Shown here one piece after another: positions 1-12,164 of a DNA stretch of 64,000 nucleotides. The position numbers and the translations under genes were made by a program. The stretch comes from Antedon mediterranea (lineage: Eukaryota; Echinodermata; Crinoidea; Comatulida; Antedonidae), in the NCBI RefSeq assembly GCF_964355755.1, contig NC_092675.1:16443312-16507311 (forward strand), read 5' to 3'. Each line of letters opens with the position of its first letter. Position 1 is the stretch's first letter. The notes below the pieces were generated by a model that had not been told where the DNA came from, did no database searches, and was given only the letters and a program-made list of their open reading frames with translations.

Positions 1-2790
1 TTTATTCTTTCCTTAGCACTATTTTGTCCGTGAATTATCTTGATATCAGTTTCATCTATCTAAGTCAATTTTTCAGAGTATATTCCTTATGGCCAGGAAT
101 CGATGTGGTTATATTTTCACGATGCGTAATCAAAAATTACGCGGTCTACGCGCGATTTTACGAAATCACGTTTGTAATCATATCTTCACAAGCATGAATC
201 ACAATTAAACAAAATTTGGTACTCATAAATTTCAGGTCATATTTCATCATATGGCAATACAATTACGTGCGTAGCGCATATAACGCTTGCGTACGCGCGC
301 TTAAAATGTTCAAAATTGTCAAAATTTATTTTCGATGAAATTAGAGTACGTTTCAGGCAATTTTAAGCGTTTAAAAAATTGCCATGAGTGCGCAGATTTT
401 TGCACGCGCACTGCGCGTTATACGTTAATGCGCACTCTTTTTGTCCGATTTCGGTTGTACAACCTTTCTTTAATAATATCATATTTTATTCACTTTTCAA
501 CGCGTAATTGCCTTATACGAGCACGTCAAAAGTGACAGGCTACGCACGTGTAAGTTAACAAAATGGTGAAAATATGCTAAATTTTAAAATTAATATAGAT
601 CGTCAGAATGCTCGGGAACACATATTTTTTATTTAATTTTCTTGAAGTGTATGTATCTTATGTATGATTTATTATTAAACTAAGGGAACAAAAGTTGATT
701 AAGCCATAATTAATTGCATATTAAATTAAAAAAAATTCATTTCGACAATCAAACAAATTATGACATTTTCTTAGGCCAAAATAACAAACTTAACATTAAC
801 TTTCTTCCTTCAAAAGTTCATATATTAAAGTTAAAAGTATATAGTTTGACAGTGCATCATTTTTGTACATTTTTAGAGATGTCATCATAGTAAAAAATTA
901 TAATTCATTGCGGTATGTAATAATCTATCTGCACCAAAGTGGTTACTGCATAGTAAATACACGGAGGAATTTTTCTACAATTTTTAGTCAGTTGTGTATG
1001 GCTCGGTGGTGTGTGCTCGTGTCTATGGCACTCAAGGTACCGAGATCGAGTCTCACCTTGGGAAACGAAATAAATTTTTTTTTTTTATTATCCGTATTGT
1101 TTGTTCAAATTTATTTCTTAGTGTATATATTATACACATGATTTATAATGAAATCTAGATAAAAAATAACTTATGTCTTTATTATTATGTAACAGCAAAT
1201 GTGGTTTATGACATTATACGCAGAGGGATCTTTGATCGGATTGTGATACCGGCTATTGTATTCGCGTTAGCAAGGTCCTATCATATATTATATATTATTT
1301 AAAGAATCTGAGAAAATCAATGAATCAAAATATCTTTTAAAAATAAATTATCTTTATTTTAATTATCAATGCATATAACCTATAATTCGTCATAGTGACG
1401 AATTAAATCTAGTTGTAATTTTTAACATCTTGACGGTTTCAAAATGAAATGCAAAAGTAGAAATTTCAGAATGAAATTATCTCAGCAACAACATATTAAC
1501 GTGTAGAAGAAATTGGAATACGTGAAATATTGATGCGCGCTCTTTTAAATGTAATGAAATATAACGCAAAAGATGAAAATACGACTTTTTGTATTTAACT
1601 GGCCATATGATAACGTCACAACATTCGATTGGCAAAATTTTCACATGATTTTGTATCTACTATACAATAGCTTCCTGAAAACGTTTTAATCGTGATTATC
1701 ACATTTTATTCTTACGAGCTATAACAGATTAAAATTTACTGTAAAGATGAAATTAATGACCAATGTAATTTAAATTTTTAGGCATCATGACGTTAAAAAA
1801 ATTAAAATATTTTTAATTCATGCAAAAGATAGTTGATTGACCTAGAATATATTAAAATCGGGGTGAAAATGGACAACGAATAAGTGGAGATGCGCTCTAT
1901 TAAATGTGATGAGCTATGACGAAAGAGACAAAAATCCTATATTTTATATTCGCGTGGCCATACGATGACGTCACAATGTCCAGTTAGCCATATTAATGCA
2001 TGATTCGATATCTACAACTCATCAACTTCCAGAATATGTAATTAAAAAAAAGTTCTCCATGTAGTTTAGAATCTATGACTGTTTAAAAATAGGCATAATT
2101 TTGACGAATTTTTGAACTTTTTCACCAGAAACGCGTGCAAATTATTTAATTCGACGTGCTCGTATGACGTAATTTTAAGTCGAAATTGTTTAAAAGTTGG
2201 TAACATTACTATAAAAGGCTGAAAAAACATAAATCACGCGAAAAAAATATGTTTTTAACGCTACGTGTGTACCGCGTGCGTAAAAAGTTTCACGCGCGTG
2301 GGAATTTTTTACATGCTCAAAATGACATGAAACGCATAGAAAGTTGATTAGAAGTTGATTTTTCGCACTCTAAAATTTTAAACGCGCGTGCGCGCGTAAC
2401 TTTTTGTGAAACATGCTATTTTTAATATATAGAAAGTTTGCGCTTGATGTGACTTAAATTTTCACAAAGTTTCAAAACAAAATTATGTTTCGTTTTTAGT
2501 CTATGATCAATCATTGAAATTCATAAAATCGCGCGTAAGTCACGTTGCGCAACTCTGACGTCATTCAAAAATAGGAGGTGCACAAGTTCACGTAAATGTC
2601 GATATGTTGACAAAGTTACGATATGTTCTGTTTACAAGTTTTAGAGAAACGCGACGCACAAAAATGACAGAAGGAAAGAAGTATAATACAGAAAAAAAAA
2701 AAAAATATGATGAAACAGGACGATTACAAGGAGTTATCCGCTACTAAGCGGATAACTAATAAATAAATAAAGAAATAAATAAAGATTCTG
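1..2790. repeat. Diverged repetitive DNA with CpG-containing motifs; no gene seen
   Basis: AT-rich sequence punctuated by GCGCGT/ACGCGC words that are rare elsewhere in the window. Two diverged direct copies can be matched at about 1430-1690 and 1800-2045: both contain a GATGCGC(G)CTCT-TTAAATGT-ATGA block followed by GGCCATA-GATAACGTCACAA-like sequence. The right edge has a perfect hairpin at 2734-2757 (GTTATCCGCT / AGCGGATAAC) followed by TAA and an AATAAATAAATAAAG tail. This looks like an old mobile-element body and its 3' terminus. I see no coding frame I would defend. Confidence 0.5.
998..1065 (+). repeat. tRNA-derived SINE head (A and B box)
   Basis: Contains TGGCTCGGTGGTGTG, resembling an RNA polymerase III A box, and GAGATCGAGTC, resembling a B box, about 35 nt apart, followed by an A/T-rich tail (AAATAAATTTTTTTT). 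The spacing and order fit a tRNA-derived SINE. No cloverleaf can be closed, so it is not a tRNA gene. Confidence 0.4.
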
Positions 2791-3717
2791 ACAGAATCAA
2801 GAGGTTATATGCATGAATGCATGCATATAACCTAATAAAGGCCTTGTAGCACTATGTATGACGAATTAATATGATCGGGTATAGCGTCATTTTAGTGCTT
2901 TACAGTCCAATAATCTGACTAACCTCGAATGGGTAGAGTTGCCGTGCCAGGAACGACAGTAGTTGATTCCACAAAGACAAATATGAATACCAAAGTAATA
3001 TACACTATAAATATCATGATACTTCTGTGCATGCTTTACACTCAGGTTTTCACTATTTAACGTATCTTTCTCACACGTTTCAGTAAAAGAGAAAGACGCT
3101 TTGAGTTGTTATTGTTTGTATAGCCAGTGAATGCATATAGTAGTGTGGTACAAAGGTTACATAGTCATGAGAATTTGTGACGTTTTTACAACAGTATTGA
3201 TTGGAGGTGATTGATTGATATTGCAAACTCGTGAGGGCAGCAACACCACAAATAGTTGATGATCGATTATGGCCGGTATGCCATACATACGAATTTCAAT
3301 ACATACATTATCAATTAATGTTCGAATACATCTATATATTATTGCTACTAATTTTTTCGCGTAATTTTACGTAGGGGTATACTTTTTGTGTCCGTAAGCA
3401 GCCGTAGTTTTATTATTCTATAACTTAATTCATATTTTGTCATTAAAATGTTTTAATCTGCCGACTGTTGACATACTTCAACGTGCACCTCTCATGCACG
3501 TTGTTCCTTTCATATCCCATATCCAATAGGCCTATTGCGCTTTTATACTTAATCGATACAAGCGAATTATTATTAAGGCAGACGTGTATAACAAAAATCA
3601 ATGGTCGTAAATACAGTAGTTCCCAATTTGTTTTTATTTTAATAATTTGCCAAAGTACTTTTATCAGTGCGCTTTTATTATACTTGCCCATGCAAAGTAT
3701 ATAGCCACATATGGAAG

Positions 3718-3808
3718 AAAAAGACCGTGTGGAGCCCGGGTTATACTGCTAGTCTATATAACGGTACTCCGATGGGATTCGAACCAGCTTACACTGGGCG
3801 AGCGTCTG
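3718..3808 (-). repeat. tRNA-derived SINE fragment, minus strand
   Basis: Read on the minus strand it has TGGTTTATTCAGACG, a weak A-box-like segment, and GGTTCGAATCCC, a near-perfect B box. The downstream sequence does not pair as an acceptor stem. I interpret it as a SINE head, not a tRNA gene. Confidence 0.45.
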
Positions 3809-5917
3809 AATAAACCACAAAGTGTTAGTTCAACAAATATAGTATAAAACTATTTATATTTTTATTTAGTTTTTTAATACGCTTAGTGTAGTTATAGATT
3901 TTAATTTTGACGAATTGTCGGTGATCTTCATGATTTAAAATATAAAAAAAACCAGAGATGATTAAAAGTGCACAGAAAGTATGCCACCAGAAACCTTATG
4001 TTTATAGTGCTGAATGGACGGTGTGTCATATTTATTTGTACATTCATTTTAAAGTTTGTATATCTGTTAAATTCTACTCATTTTTTTACCTTGAATATCT
4101 TTATAGGTCCATGGCTATAGCCTACTATATAGTATAGCATGAAAGTGAAATTTCAGTCTTTGACTGAAGTTACAGATATGTTACTTAAGTTATTATAATC
4201 GTCATGGTAGATCATTCCTTACATTCATGTATTACATCTTTTCACCGTTTATTATTAGACTTACTTTATACTATGTTTACTGATTTGTTAATCAGAATGT
4301 TACTTCGCCGGTCATTGACCAATGTTACATATAACATGTTATGTTTGTTGATACAGTTATTTATTGTCTCCTGTAACATATGACATCCTATAGTTTATTA
4401 TTATTATTACTACATTTGACTTTAAAATCTTAAATCTTAAAACTATGCCTAATATCTATTCTTAGAAAACATTAATTTTTATTTGTGTACGTCACCTCGT
4501 CATTTATTTCAAGCCCTTCCGATTCATAGAAAGACGGATTCGGAAACCTCCGCGTTGATCTGTAATGTCCTTTACTATAAATAACATTAATGTTGTCATA
4601 GAATTAAACAACAGACGCCGTTGTATCATCATTTACCCTTTTGTGTTGCTCACTATAAACATGAAGGAAATAAATAAGCTTGAAAACTATTTACTTTGTC
4701 CATGCTATAAATGTTAAAGCGACATGTTTTGATTGTAAATTATCAAATTTTATTGTTGAACACGTCGTAATGTAAAGGACATAACCTGTTATGGTTTACC
4801 ACCTTCAATAGGCCTACTCTCAAGGGGCTTTAGAAATAAATTTGTTAACACTCAACACCAGTACCGTTAGCATTTAAATGTATGATCTAATTTGCGTTTC
4901 ATGGTCAAATTTTACACACATAATTCATTGAATTCTGAAATTAATTTTCTTAATATATATTGATGACGAAATTTTTATGAAACTGGAAAGCTAGAATTTG
5001 TAATCTATATGTAGGTCTATTTTAAAATGCTGTTTCGTTTTGTAACTTTTTGAATAGTTTAATCTTTTTATATTACTTTGTATTCAGAAATGCAAACAGT
5101 TTTTTATACATGCAGCACTACAGTAGGCCTATCAACCTTTTTTCTCGATCCATGCCTGTTTTTTAACCCATGGGGCCTATTACCCTGAAGAACAAGATGG
5201 CGCAAATTAAACACATAACGCCAAATTATAAAATTGCAGTTGTCTAAAATCTACAATAAACATTTAAGAGGAAGCATATAACTAATACGGTAATATAAAA
5301 AGGGTAGCGCCTAGATAAATAGGGAAACGTTATTCCACTTCCAACCGTCACTCAAATTATGTATTGTAAACCGTGAAATGTCTGTCACATTGACATTACG
5401 TCAATTACAAATTCATAATTTAGGCATATAACTAGAAATTAGCCACTCCGAGAGTGTAAAATTCTCCTACATAAGATTTCTTCGGAAAATGTATAATGTA
5501 TATATATTTGTGTGTGTGTAACAATACTACAAGAACGCCAAAAACAAACAGGTGAATTTCAAAAGAAATAGGATTTCGTATCAAAAAACCTGAACAATAA
5601 ACATTTAAATTACAAATCACAAATTATAACTCTTGCCTCAAAAAAACAAAACAAAAATTTCGAGAAAATGCAACTTCAGTTTACTTGTTACTTTAGGCTA
5701 AGATTGCTCACCGGCTTTTGAAAATTCTGTCCTATTTTTTAACACTAGCAGGTCTTAAAATAGTACTAAAAAGTGGTCCGGAATTGAGACCGTGGTCCTG
5801 ATTGCCTCCTTGACGAAGGTAAACTATAAAAACTGTCTCATTGTTTTATATCATTGCTCACACTTATAAATAAAACTATAATTCATCGGCTAACCTATTC
5901 AAAATTCTTATTCTTAT

Positions 5918-6135
5918 TCTTATTCTTTTATTGCCAAATATAAAATACATGAAAAACACGACATACAAAAAAAAACAATACAACCAACTGAGTGAGCTGG
6001 CATGGGACACAAAAGCGAACCTAATCACTATGACTTAATTCAATTGATCCGCCACAGGTTGGCATTGTCTTTAATAACATATTTGCTTTTTATGCTTTCA
6101 GCTGCAGCAAGATCTTTTAATCCACATACTGAATT
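5918..6135 (-). mobile_element. 3' end of a non-LTR retrotransposon, minus strand
   Basis: On the minus strand the sequence ends in GGCAATAAAAGAATAAGAATAAGAATAAG, a short tandem 3' tail typical of CR1/L2-like LINEs. Upstream of it a short frame reads DLAAAESIKSKYVIKDNANLW before decaying. Only the last about 200 bp are present, so this is a 5'-truncated, dead copy. Confidence 0.45.
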
Positions 6136-6224
6136 TTTAAAATATGCATAACTCAGTTATTATTTAATATGATTTATACTACAATTGAAATATACCACTT
6201 TACGTTTTATTGTTATTTTCATTT

Positions 6225-6345
6225 CTGTGTCTTATTTATATGTCTTGTTTGCTTTTGATTGTTTTGTTTGGGCGTCCCTGACACAAGCTTTGCTTTTTTG
6301 CTGACGCCACCATTTTGGAAATGAATGTTGATTTTGTGATTGATT
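6225..6345 (+). mobile_element. Possible LINE 3'-UTR remnant
   Basis: Contains TTGGGCGTCCCTGACACAAG, then CTTTGC and TTTTTTGCTGACGCCACC. This stem-like motif resembles the 3' UTR of LINE families I associate with marine deuterostomes. No coding sequence is attached. Family assignment is from memory and uncertain. Confidence 0.3.
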
Positions 6346-8094
6346 GAATGTTTGCAGCTACATGCTTATTAATACGTGTAAACCTACATTACATCAGAAT
6401 TAGGACAAATCCATGGGTATGTAATACAAATAAATGAAATTCAGTGATCAATTTATTTATAATGCCAAACTCTGAAGTTTATGTCAATGTTTTAACGATA
6501 ATTAAAATATTAAATTAAATATTTCAATGAGAGTTGATATCAAATCATAAATGTGTTTTCAAGTACATTGCTTAATCCGTTTATCAACATAATAACTTTT
6601 GTTATATATCTATTGTTGAATCATCATAGATAACAGACACTTGTTGATAGATAAACACTCTTGTCTGTGGATTTTAATCAGTGTAATTACGTGCGTATTA
6701 CCCTTTCATTTGTGTGATATAACTGCACCCACTCTTCTACCCTAATATCCGACAGTTCGTTGTCTTTTTCCGGTTACCTTATTATCAAAAGGCTTTTTCA
6801 GAGTCATTGGCCTTTTCCTATAATTTTTACATATACACACATACAACAATCTGCTGATCACGTTTCATCAGCTTGGTTTCCTTGGACGCAGAGCACAGTA
6901 AGTAAGCGCAACGCAAGTAATTTGACCAATCGCGTCCAAGTGGGATCAGTATTCATTTATTCAAGGTCAAACAAAGTAAAATATAGCACATGATTTGAAA
7001 TTATTTTCGTTTGTTCAAAGTTAAAAATTCACATAAAAATAAGTTTAAAAAAGGTTAACATTTGGTAAAATACAGATAAAATACATCGTTTAAAATACAA
7101 TGAAATCAATGTTACTTTATGTTGATTGACTGGTTGAAAAGAAAGATAAATAAACATAATAAAAAGTAAATATATGGAAACCCAAATTCTAGTTATTTTA
7201 TGTAGGCTAATCAAAATGAATTTTTATTCTAGTTTTTTTGGCTTTTTATCACTATAGTCGGATACAACCGACGACAACAATGTATTTGAATATTGTTTTA
7301 AGGCTATACGGCGAGTAGCCTACTTAAGTATAGAGTGTTTATCACAAATAGAAAGAACTAATCGTGACGGTCACTCAAATCATTCCACAATTGAATGGTC
7401 TATAAGGTTTTTTCTCACTGGTGTGTTGTTCCATTGAAGAGGGTCATTATCGGTTTGTTGTTTTGGGTTCAATACCTAATACTGTAGCAAAGGAGCTGTG
7501 GCCCTGAATTATGTTGGGCGGATGAGTATGAATGAAGAGAATTAGTACATTTCACACTATCATTCAATCCATTGTTTAAGAAAATAGTTGACAGATGAAA
7601 TAAAAACATAAACATCTAATTTTAGTTACATTTTTTAATTTTAATTTTTTCCTTAGTGGGATCTAAATTGTAGCCTATGTGTGCATGAATTGAATTATAT
7701 ATAGTAGCATAGTTATGCATCCTCAAACACGATTGTTTTTAAAATTAATTTGTAAAATCAAATACTACTTTAGCATTTACAAGGGTTATTGCCAGTAGCG
7801 TTCATTTATTTGTTTTTATATCGATAGTATGGTTAAACTTTTTTTCCCTGACGTCATCAAACAAAAACGCGTCATCAACGTAACAAAGGTCGTTGATTCA
7901 TTCATTATTATTAATCCACACATTCAATGGATTACGCTCAGTTGTCCGTATACACTCGGGACGCGTTGATATATAGACGAAGACCAACGGGTAGACTTGG
8001 AGGGTATATGTACCGGTGATAATCCTGTAAGCCACCAAAGTCCCTTCCTGCGTTAAACACACGTTGTGGGTAACTTCTTTAAACCTGCACAAAG

Positions 8095-9054
8095 ATGACA
8101 CGAAGTGCAAGTAGAGTAGCAGAAGTTGAAGATTTTCATGACGACATTGCAATATTGTCGAATTCGAATAATCAGAGGCAAGCTAATGTTGCAAATAAGT
8201 TTGAGATGGAACGTGGAAGAAGACGTGTTTCTAAGATAGAACACGAACGAGTGGATCGTATTCGAGACCTTGAAAGAAGAGAGTCAGAAGTGCGTAAGAA
8301 CTTTCAAATGTTACAAGATCAAAAACTGCACACTTGTAGTAAACTAAAGAAAATATCTTTAAGTTTAGATGAATTAGAAGATCGATCATCTTCTACATAT
8401 CTTACTGTATCTAACGATACTCAAGACACGGTTAGTTCATGTCTTGACTTACGTGCCAGAAGTGTTTCTCCGAGAATAACTAGGACTAGGCCTACTTCTC
8501 CAAAAATGCGATTAACGAGTAGACCACAATCGACGGAGCGTAAACAAAGATCACCTAAAATTTCATCGACATCATCTACTGAAAACTTGCTTCAACGACG
8601 ACAGGTAAAAGCTAAAGATTCATTTTACTGTGTAACAACTGAGCATAAGAGAATAAATACAATAAAAAAGACATTATTGTCATCATCCCAATTTGCTGAA
8701 TTACGTCCTGCACATTTTCGGTCTAAAAGTACACCTTCAATCAACATGAATAACAATATGAAACCTACAGCAATTAACTCGGAACGTAGTAAAATGAGGT
8801 TCAGAAATCTGGTAAACAAACAAATACACACCGATGAAAATCGTACGCGTAAGGTACTAAAGTGTTTCGAAAACTCAAAATCTTCGAAGAAGCCTGAGGA
8901 AAAGGACCCACCCATGCTGCTACCACCTATTTACCAGCAATCTGCAACAAAACTAGTAAAAAGAGACTTTAAGAAAGCCCCAGACATTATCATTACAGAC
9001 ACTGATTGGGAAAATCTACGGAACTGTCGGTATGTTAGGCGCGATACATTATAG
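8095..9054 (+). CDS. Intronless gene A, uncharacterised basic protein with C-terminal CRYVR signature
   Basis: A single uninterrupted frame of 319 codons, starting at ATG 8095 with stops upstream, and ending in TAG. I do not recognise a characterised family. Residues about 36-90 are highly charged and predicted helical (MERGRRRVSKIEHERVDRIR onward), followed by a long serine/arginine/lysine-rich disordered middle. The last 45 residues contain LLPPIYQQ and end with WENLRNCRYVRRDTL. The same layout occurs in the next two plus-strand genes (12,628 and 15,164), so the three are interpreted as diverged paralogues. No signal peptide or membrane segment is visible. A TATATA lies about 120 nt upstream and an AATAAA at 9687-9692. 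It is probably a real single-exon gene, because the shared ends would not survive in chance open frames. Function unknown. Confidence 0.75.
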   Translation: MTRSASRVAEVEDFHDDIAILSNSNNQRQANVANKFEMERGRRRVSKIEHERVDRIRDLERRESEVRKNFQMLQDQKLHTCSKLKKISLSLDELEDRSSSTYLTVSNDTQDTVSSCLDLRARSVSPRITRTRPTSPKMRLTSRPQSTERKQRSPKISSTSSTENLLQRRQVKAKDSFYCVTTEHKRINTIKKTLLSSSQFAELRPAHFRSKSTPSINMNNNMKPTAINSERSKMRFRNLVNKQIHTDENRTRKVLKCFENSKSSKKPEEKDPPMLLPPIYQQSATKLVKRDFKKAPDIIITDTDWENLRNCRYVRRDTL

Positions 9055-10394
9055 GGTGTCATTTGTACACATATGGTTTTCCATGCGATTATTTTCTATT
9101 CATCTGTATGTTATTATGTCTAAATTTGCAGAATCTTCATGTTAATTATTTTCTAATTATGAAACACTTTCAGATAAAATCAATAAGTTGTAATGGTTTA
9201 TAATTTTTAACATCTGCCAGTGTTTTAATGTAACTAAATAGAAACACCTTTTTAATGTACATAATAGTATATTATAGCAATATTTTTTATTATAGGATGA
9301 ACCCAGATACTTCTTTCGGATAACATTTAAAACTACTGTATTAACTTATAAAAATGTTTAAAAATGTATAATAACATTTATTGCAATGGAGTCACTTAAA
9401 TAATACTTTACAATCATTAAACTTGGTATCTATCATGTTGTCACTATAATCTATTTGTTTTGTAGATTTTTATTTTGATATTTTTGTTTTATTTTTGCTA
9501 TTTGAAATTTAAAAAACATTTTTTTTAATATCCCTGAATATTTATCTATCTATTGCTGAATATAAAAGAGAAATGTTTTAAAATATGCAAATGTATATAA
9601 ATAATGTTGCCAAAGTGTAGTGTGATTTTGATATAATTGTTTATCCCAATGATTAATTTCTGATAATATATTATGATTTGTACATAAATAAAGAGTTCAC
9701 ATATACTATGCATTGTCTTGTATTATTGATTTCATATGCATTGGTTACAGCATATGGCGCAACAAAATAGATATTTTGTTGCTCCATGATTACAGTTTGT
9801 GATAATAATTATAATGAAAGCACTCAGAAACTGAGTGAAGTACTTGGCAAAATATATCCACTGATTGGGAGCATGTTGAAAGATAGATTTTTTTTGCTTT
9901 ATGTATTAGCTTTACATGGTTTATAATTTGTTTAAATAATTTTTATTACAAACTCAACCGGCATTGCAATAATGACCTTTCTAAACTCAAGATTGACCAG
10001 AATAATGGTCGAGGAGTGTTTTGAAGCTGTGCCGATTTGCGGCGCCTCTGCCTTAACCAATGTAGTAAGCTTGACCTCTCAACCAGTCGACTAATATTTT
10101 GGTCCATGTCAAAGAATGCTATTTGATATATCGATGGAAGATAAGCTTTTGTGACATGACCAATATGTCAATTTTCCTGAAAATCAACAGGCATGTTCTG
10201 AAAGCGTACAGAATGAAATAAAACGTGACTAAAAATAGTCTCACAATACATACATACAAAGTAAATACTATACTTGGCAAAATTCTTTTTGCCAAGTAAT
10301 AATGAATGTGACGTCATATAAGTATGTACAAGTAGATTATTTAAAAAAAAAAACAATTGTTAAAAGAAGTTATATTGTCCGGTTTCCTTGTGTT
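9055..10394. other. 3' UTR of gene A and intergenic DNA
   Basis: Very AT-rich sequence after the stop of gene A. The polyadenylation hexamer AATAAA at 9687-9692 would give a 3' UTR of about 650 nt. A short hairpin lies at 10274-10297 (CTTGGCAAAA / TTTTGCCAAG, with mismatches). No further coding frame is supported. Confidence 0.5.
9687..9692 (+). promoter_or_regulatory. Candidate polyadenylation signal of gene A
   Basis: Canonical AATAAA about 630 nt after the stop codon. AATAAA-like words are common in this AT-rich DNA, so the position is only a candidate. Confidence 0.35.
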
Positions 10395-10400
10395 GTCTCT

Positions 10401-10431
<31 letters not shown>

Positions 10432-10449
10432 CAAGCCCACCCAGGGACG
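10395..10449 (+). pseudogene. tRNA-Asn pseudogene with internal deletion
   Basis: The 5' half (acceptor strand GTCTCTG, D arm GGCGCAATCGGTTAGCGC, anticodon-stem start TTCGGCTGTT) and the 3' end (CAAGCCCACCCAGGGACG) match the conserved eukaryotic tRNA-Asn sequence. The two parts are joined directly: about 20 nt are missing, removing part of the anticodon loop, the variable loop and most of the T arm including the full B box. Acceptor strands GTCTCTG (10395-10401) and CAGGGAC (10442-10448) can still pair with one G-T. It cannot make a functional tRNA. Confidence 0.8.
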
Positions 10450-10915
10450 CCTGTTTTGTTTGTTATCATAATTTTTAAACATTACAGTGGCTTCATTAAT
10501 TCTGAAAAACACAAGAATTGTTTTTTCGTTGAATCGGTTTAACTCCTTCGTATAGTTCATACCGTTTCATATCTTAAAGCATGTGGAAAAAAACCGCGCC
10601 GTTTAATAATAAAAATATTTATCTCGGAACTTCACTTTTGTAACAGTTGAAGGTGCGTCCAACAACAATATATAATAAATGAAAGCACAAAATAGAAAAA
10701 AACATAGGTAATCTTACTTAATCTACATACGGTAACATGTAATAAACTCATTCATTCTCCTCCCTCCCCTTCTCCAAATATAACAAGTACAACATGTAAT
10801 AGTACTTGAAATATTGATGGTTTTTCTCTCGACTTTATAGGCTGAATGCGGAGACTATTGAGAAACTACAAAAAGGCCTATATAAAACCAGTAGGCTTAC
10901 TACCCGAATAACTAA

Positions 10916-11547
10916 GTACAACACGTTGGTATAAATATATAACAGTTTTGATCGATACATTTTTGTGTTTAATTAAGCCGTCTATAACAATTCAATTGAA
11001 CACGAAAACATCCACACGGTAAATTCTGTCTTGCCTAATTTAAATATTCAATCAATTTTTGTTGTCTATATTTGGCAAGGGTCATTGTAGAATGACCCAT
11101 GTTCTGGGATCGTGTCCTGTTTCGTCAATACGATCTCATCGTTTTGTGAAACCACAGCGTACGATACGACGTTGTAATACAATGAATCTGATAGTTGGAG
11201 TTGTTTTAACCATTTACAAAATAGTAATATTTTCTTGTATTCGACAAAGAATTTAATTACTTTATATTATTATAAGCCACGCAAAAATTAGCCAATTACT
11301 GTTTTCATCACCTGAATAAAGAATCCGTTATATTTATTATAGAGGGCTCAATTTCATCATTGCATATTGACTTGCAGCAACTTACAAGCCCATTTCAGTG
11401 TGTACTGAAATATCACCAATGCGTAGTTTTAACTCATTAAAAATCCCACAATGTGTTATAAAGCCCTGTCTAAACTTTATGTGAAAACAATCCAAGAAAT
11501 ATTTAGGAAGTAAGTGCAATTCATCATCAAACTATTGGAACTGACAT
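10916..11547. repeat. Tandem segmental duplication, copy 1 (about 632 bp)
   Basis: Starts with GTACAACACGTTGGTATAAA and ends with AACTATTGGAACTGACAT. The adjacent segment 11548-12164 repeats nearly the whole sequence in the same order with few substitutions and small indels (about 617 bp). It lies between genes A and B. There is no coding capacity beyond a short chance frame. Confidence 0.9.
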
Positions 11548-12164
11548 GTACAACACGTTGGTATAATATATAACAGTTTTGATCGATACATTTTTGTGTT
11601 TAATTAAGCCGTCTATAACAATTCAATTGAACACGAAAACATCCACACGGTAAATTCTGTCTTGCCTAATTTAAATATTCAATCAATTTTTGTTGTCTAT
11701 ATTTGGCAAGGGTCATTGTAGAATGACCTATGTTCTGGGATCGTGTCCTGTTTTGTCAATACGATCTCATCGTTTTGTGAAACCACCGCGTACGATGTTT
11801 TAGACGACTTTGTAATACAATGAATCTGATAGTTGGAGTTGTTTTAACCATTTACAAAATAGACAAGGAATTTAATTACTTTATATTATTATAAGCCACG
11901 CAAAAATTAGCCAATTACTGTTGTCATCATCTGAAAGAATCCGTTATATTTATTATAGAGGGCTCAATTTCATCATTGCATATTGACTTGCAGCAACTTA
12001 CAAGCCCATTTCAGTGTGTACTGAAATATCACCAATGCGTAGTTTTAACTCATTAAAAATCCCACAATGTGTTATAAAGCTCTGTCTAAACTTTATGTGA
12101 AAACAATCCAAGAAATATTTAGGAAGTAAGTGCAATTCATCATCAAACTATTTGAACTGACATT
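11548..12164. repeat. Tandem segmental duplication, copy 2 (about 617 bp)
   Basis: Direct repeat of the preceding 632 bp, with small deletions relative to copy 1 (for example a short stretch missing near 11,863 and a TAA-type loss near 11,933). It ends about 460 nt before the likely start codon of gene B, so any regulatory sequence inside would be duplicated next to that gene. Confidence 0.9.

Larger units (their letters stand above)
2800..8090. other. Intergenic stretch with no supported gene
   Basis: Low-GC intergenic sequence. It contains a palindrome at about 2803-2833 (GGTTATATGCAT / ATGCATATAACC), a SINE-like piece near 3720-3800 and LINE 3' remnants near 5918-6340. Open frames are short (up to about 84 codons) and show no recognisable domain. 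A TATATA hexamer at 7970-7975, about 120 nt before the first gene's ATG, is a possible core promoter element, but in DNA this AT-rich it is weak evidence. Confidence 0.5.

Noticed and set aside
335-1141. Short frames near the left edge of the window
   Set aside because: They lie in repetitive DNA, one ends in a SINE and its tail, and none has a domain or coding-like neighbours.
10020-10095. Possible minus-strand tRNA or SINE head with GTCGACTGGTTGAGAGGTC
   Set aside because: Only an A-box-like segment; no B box at the expected distance.
10395-10449. Functional tRNA-Asn
   Set aside because: Anticodon loop partly missing and T arm absent.
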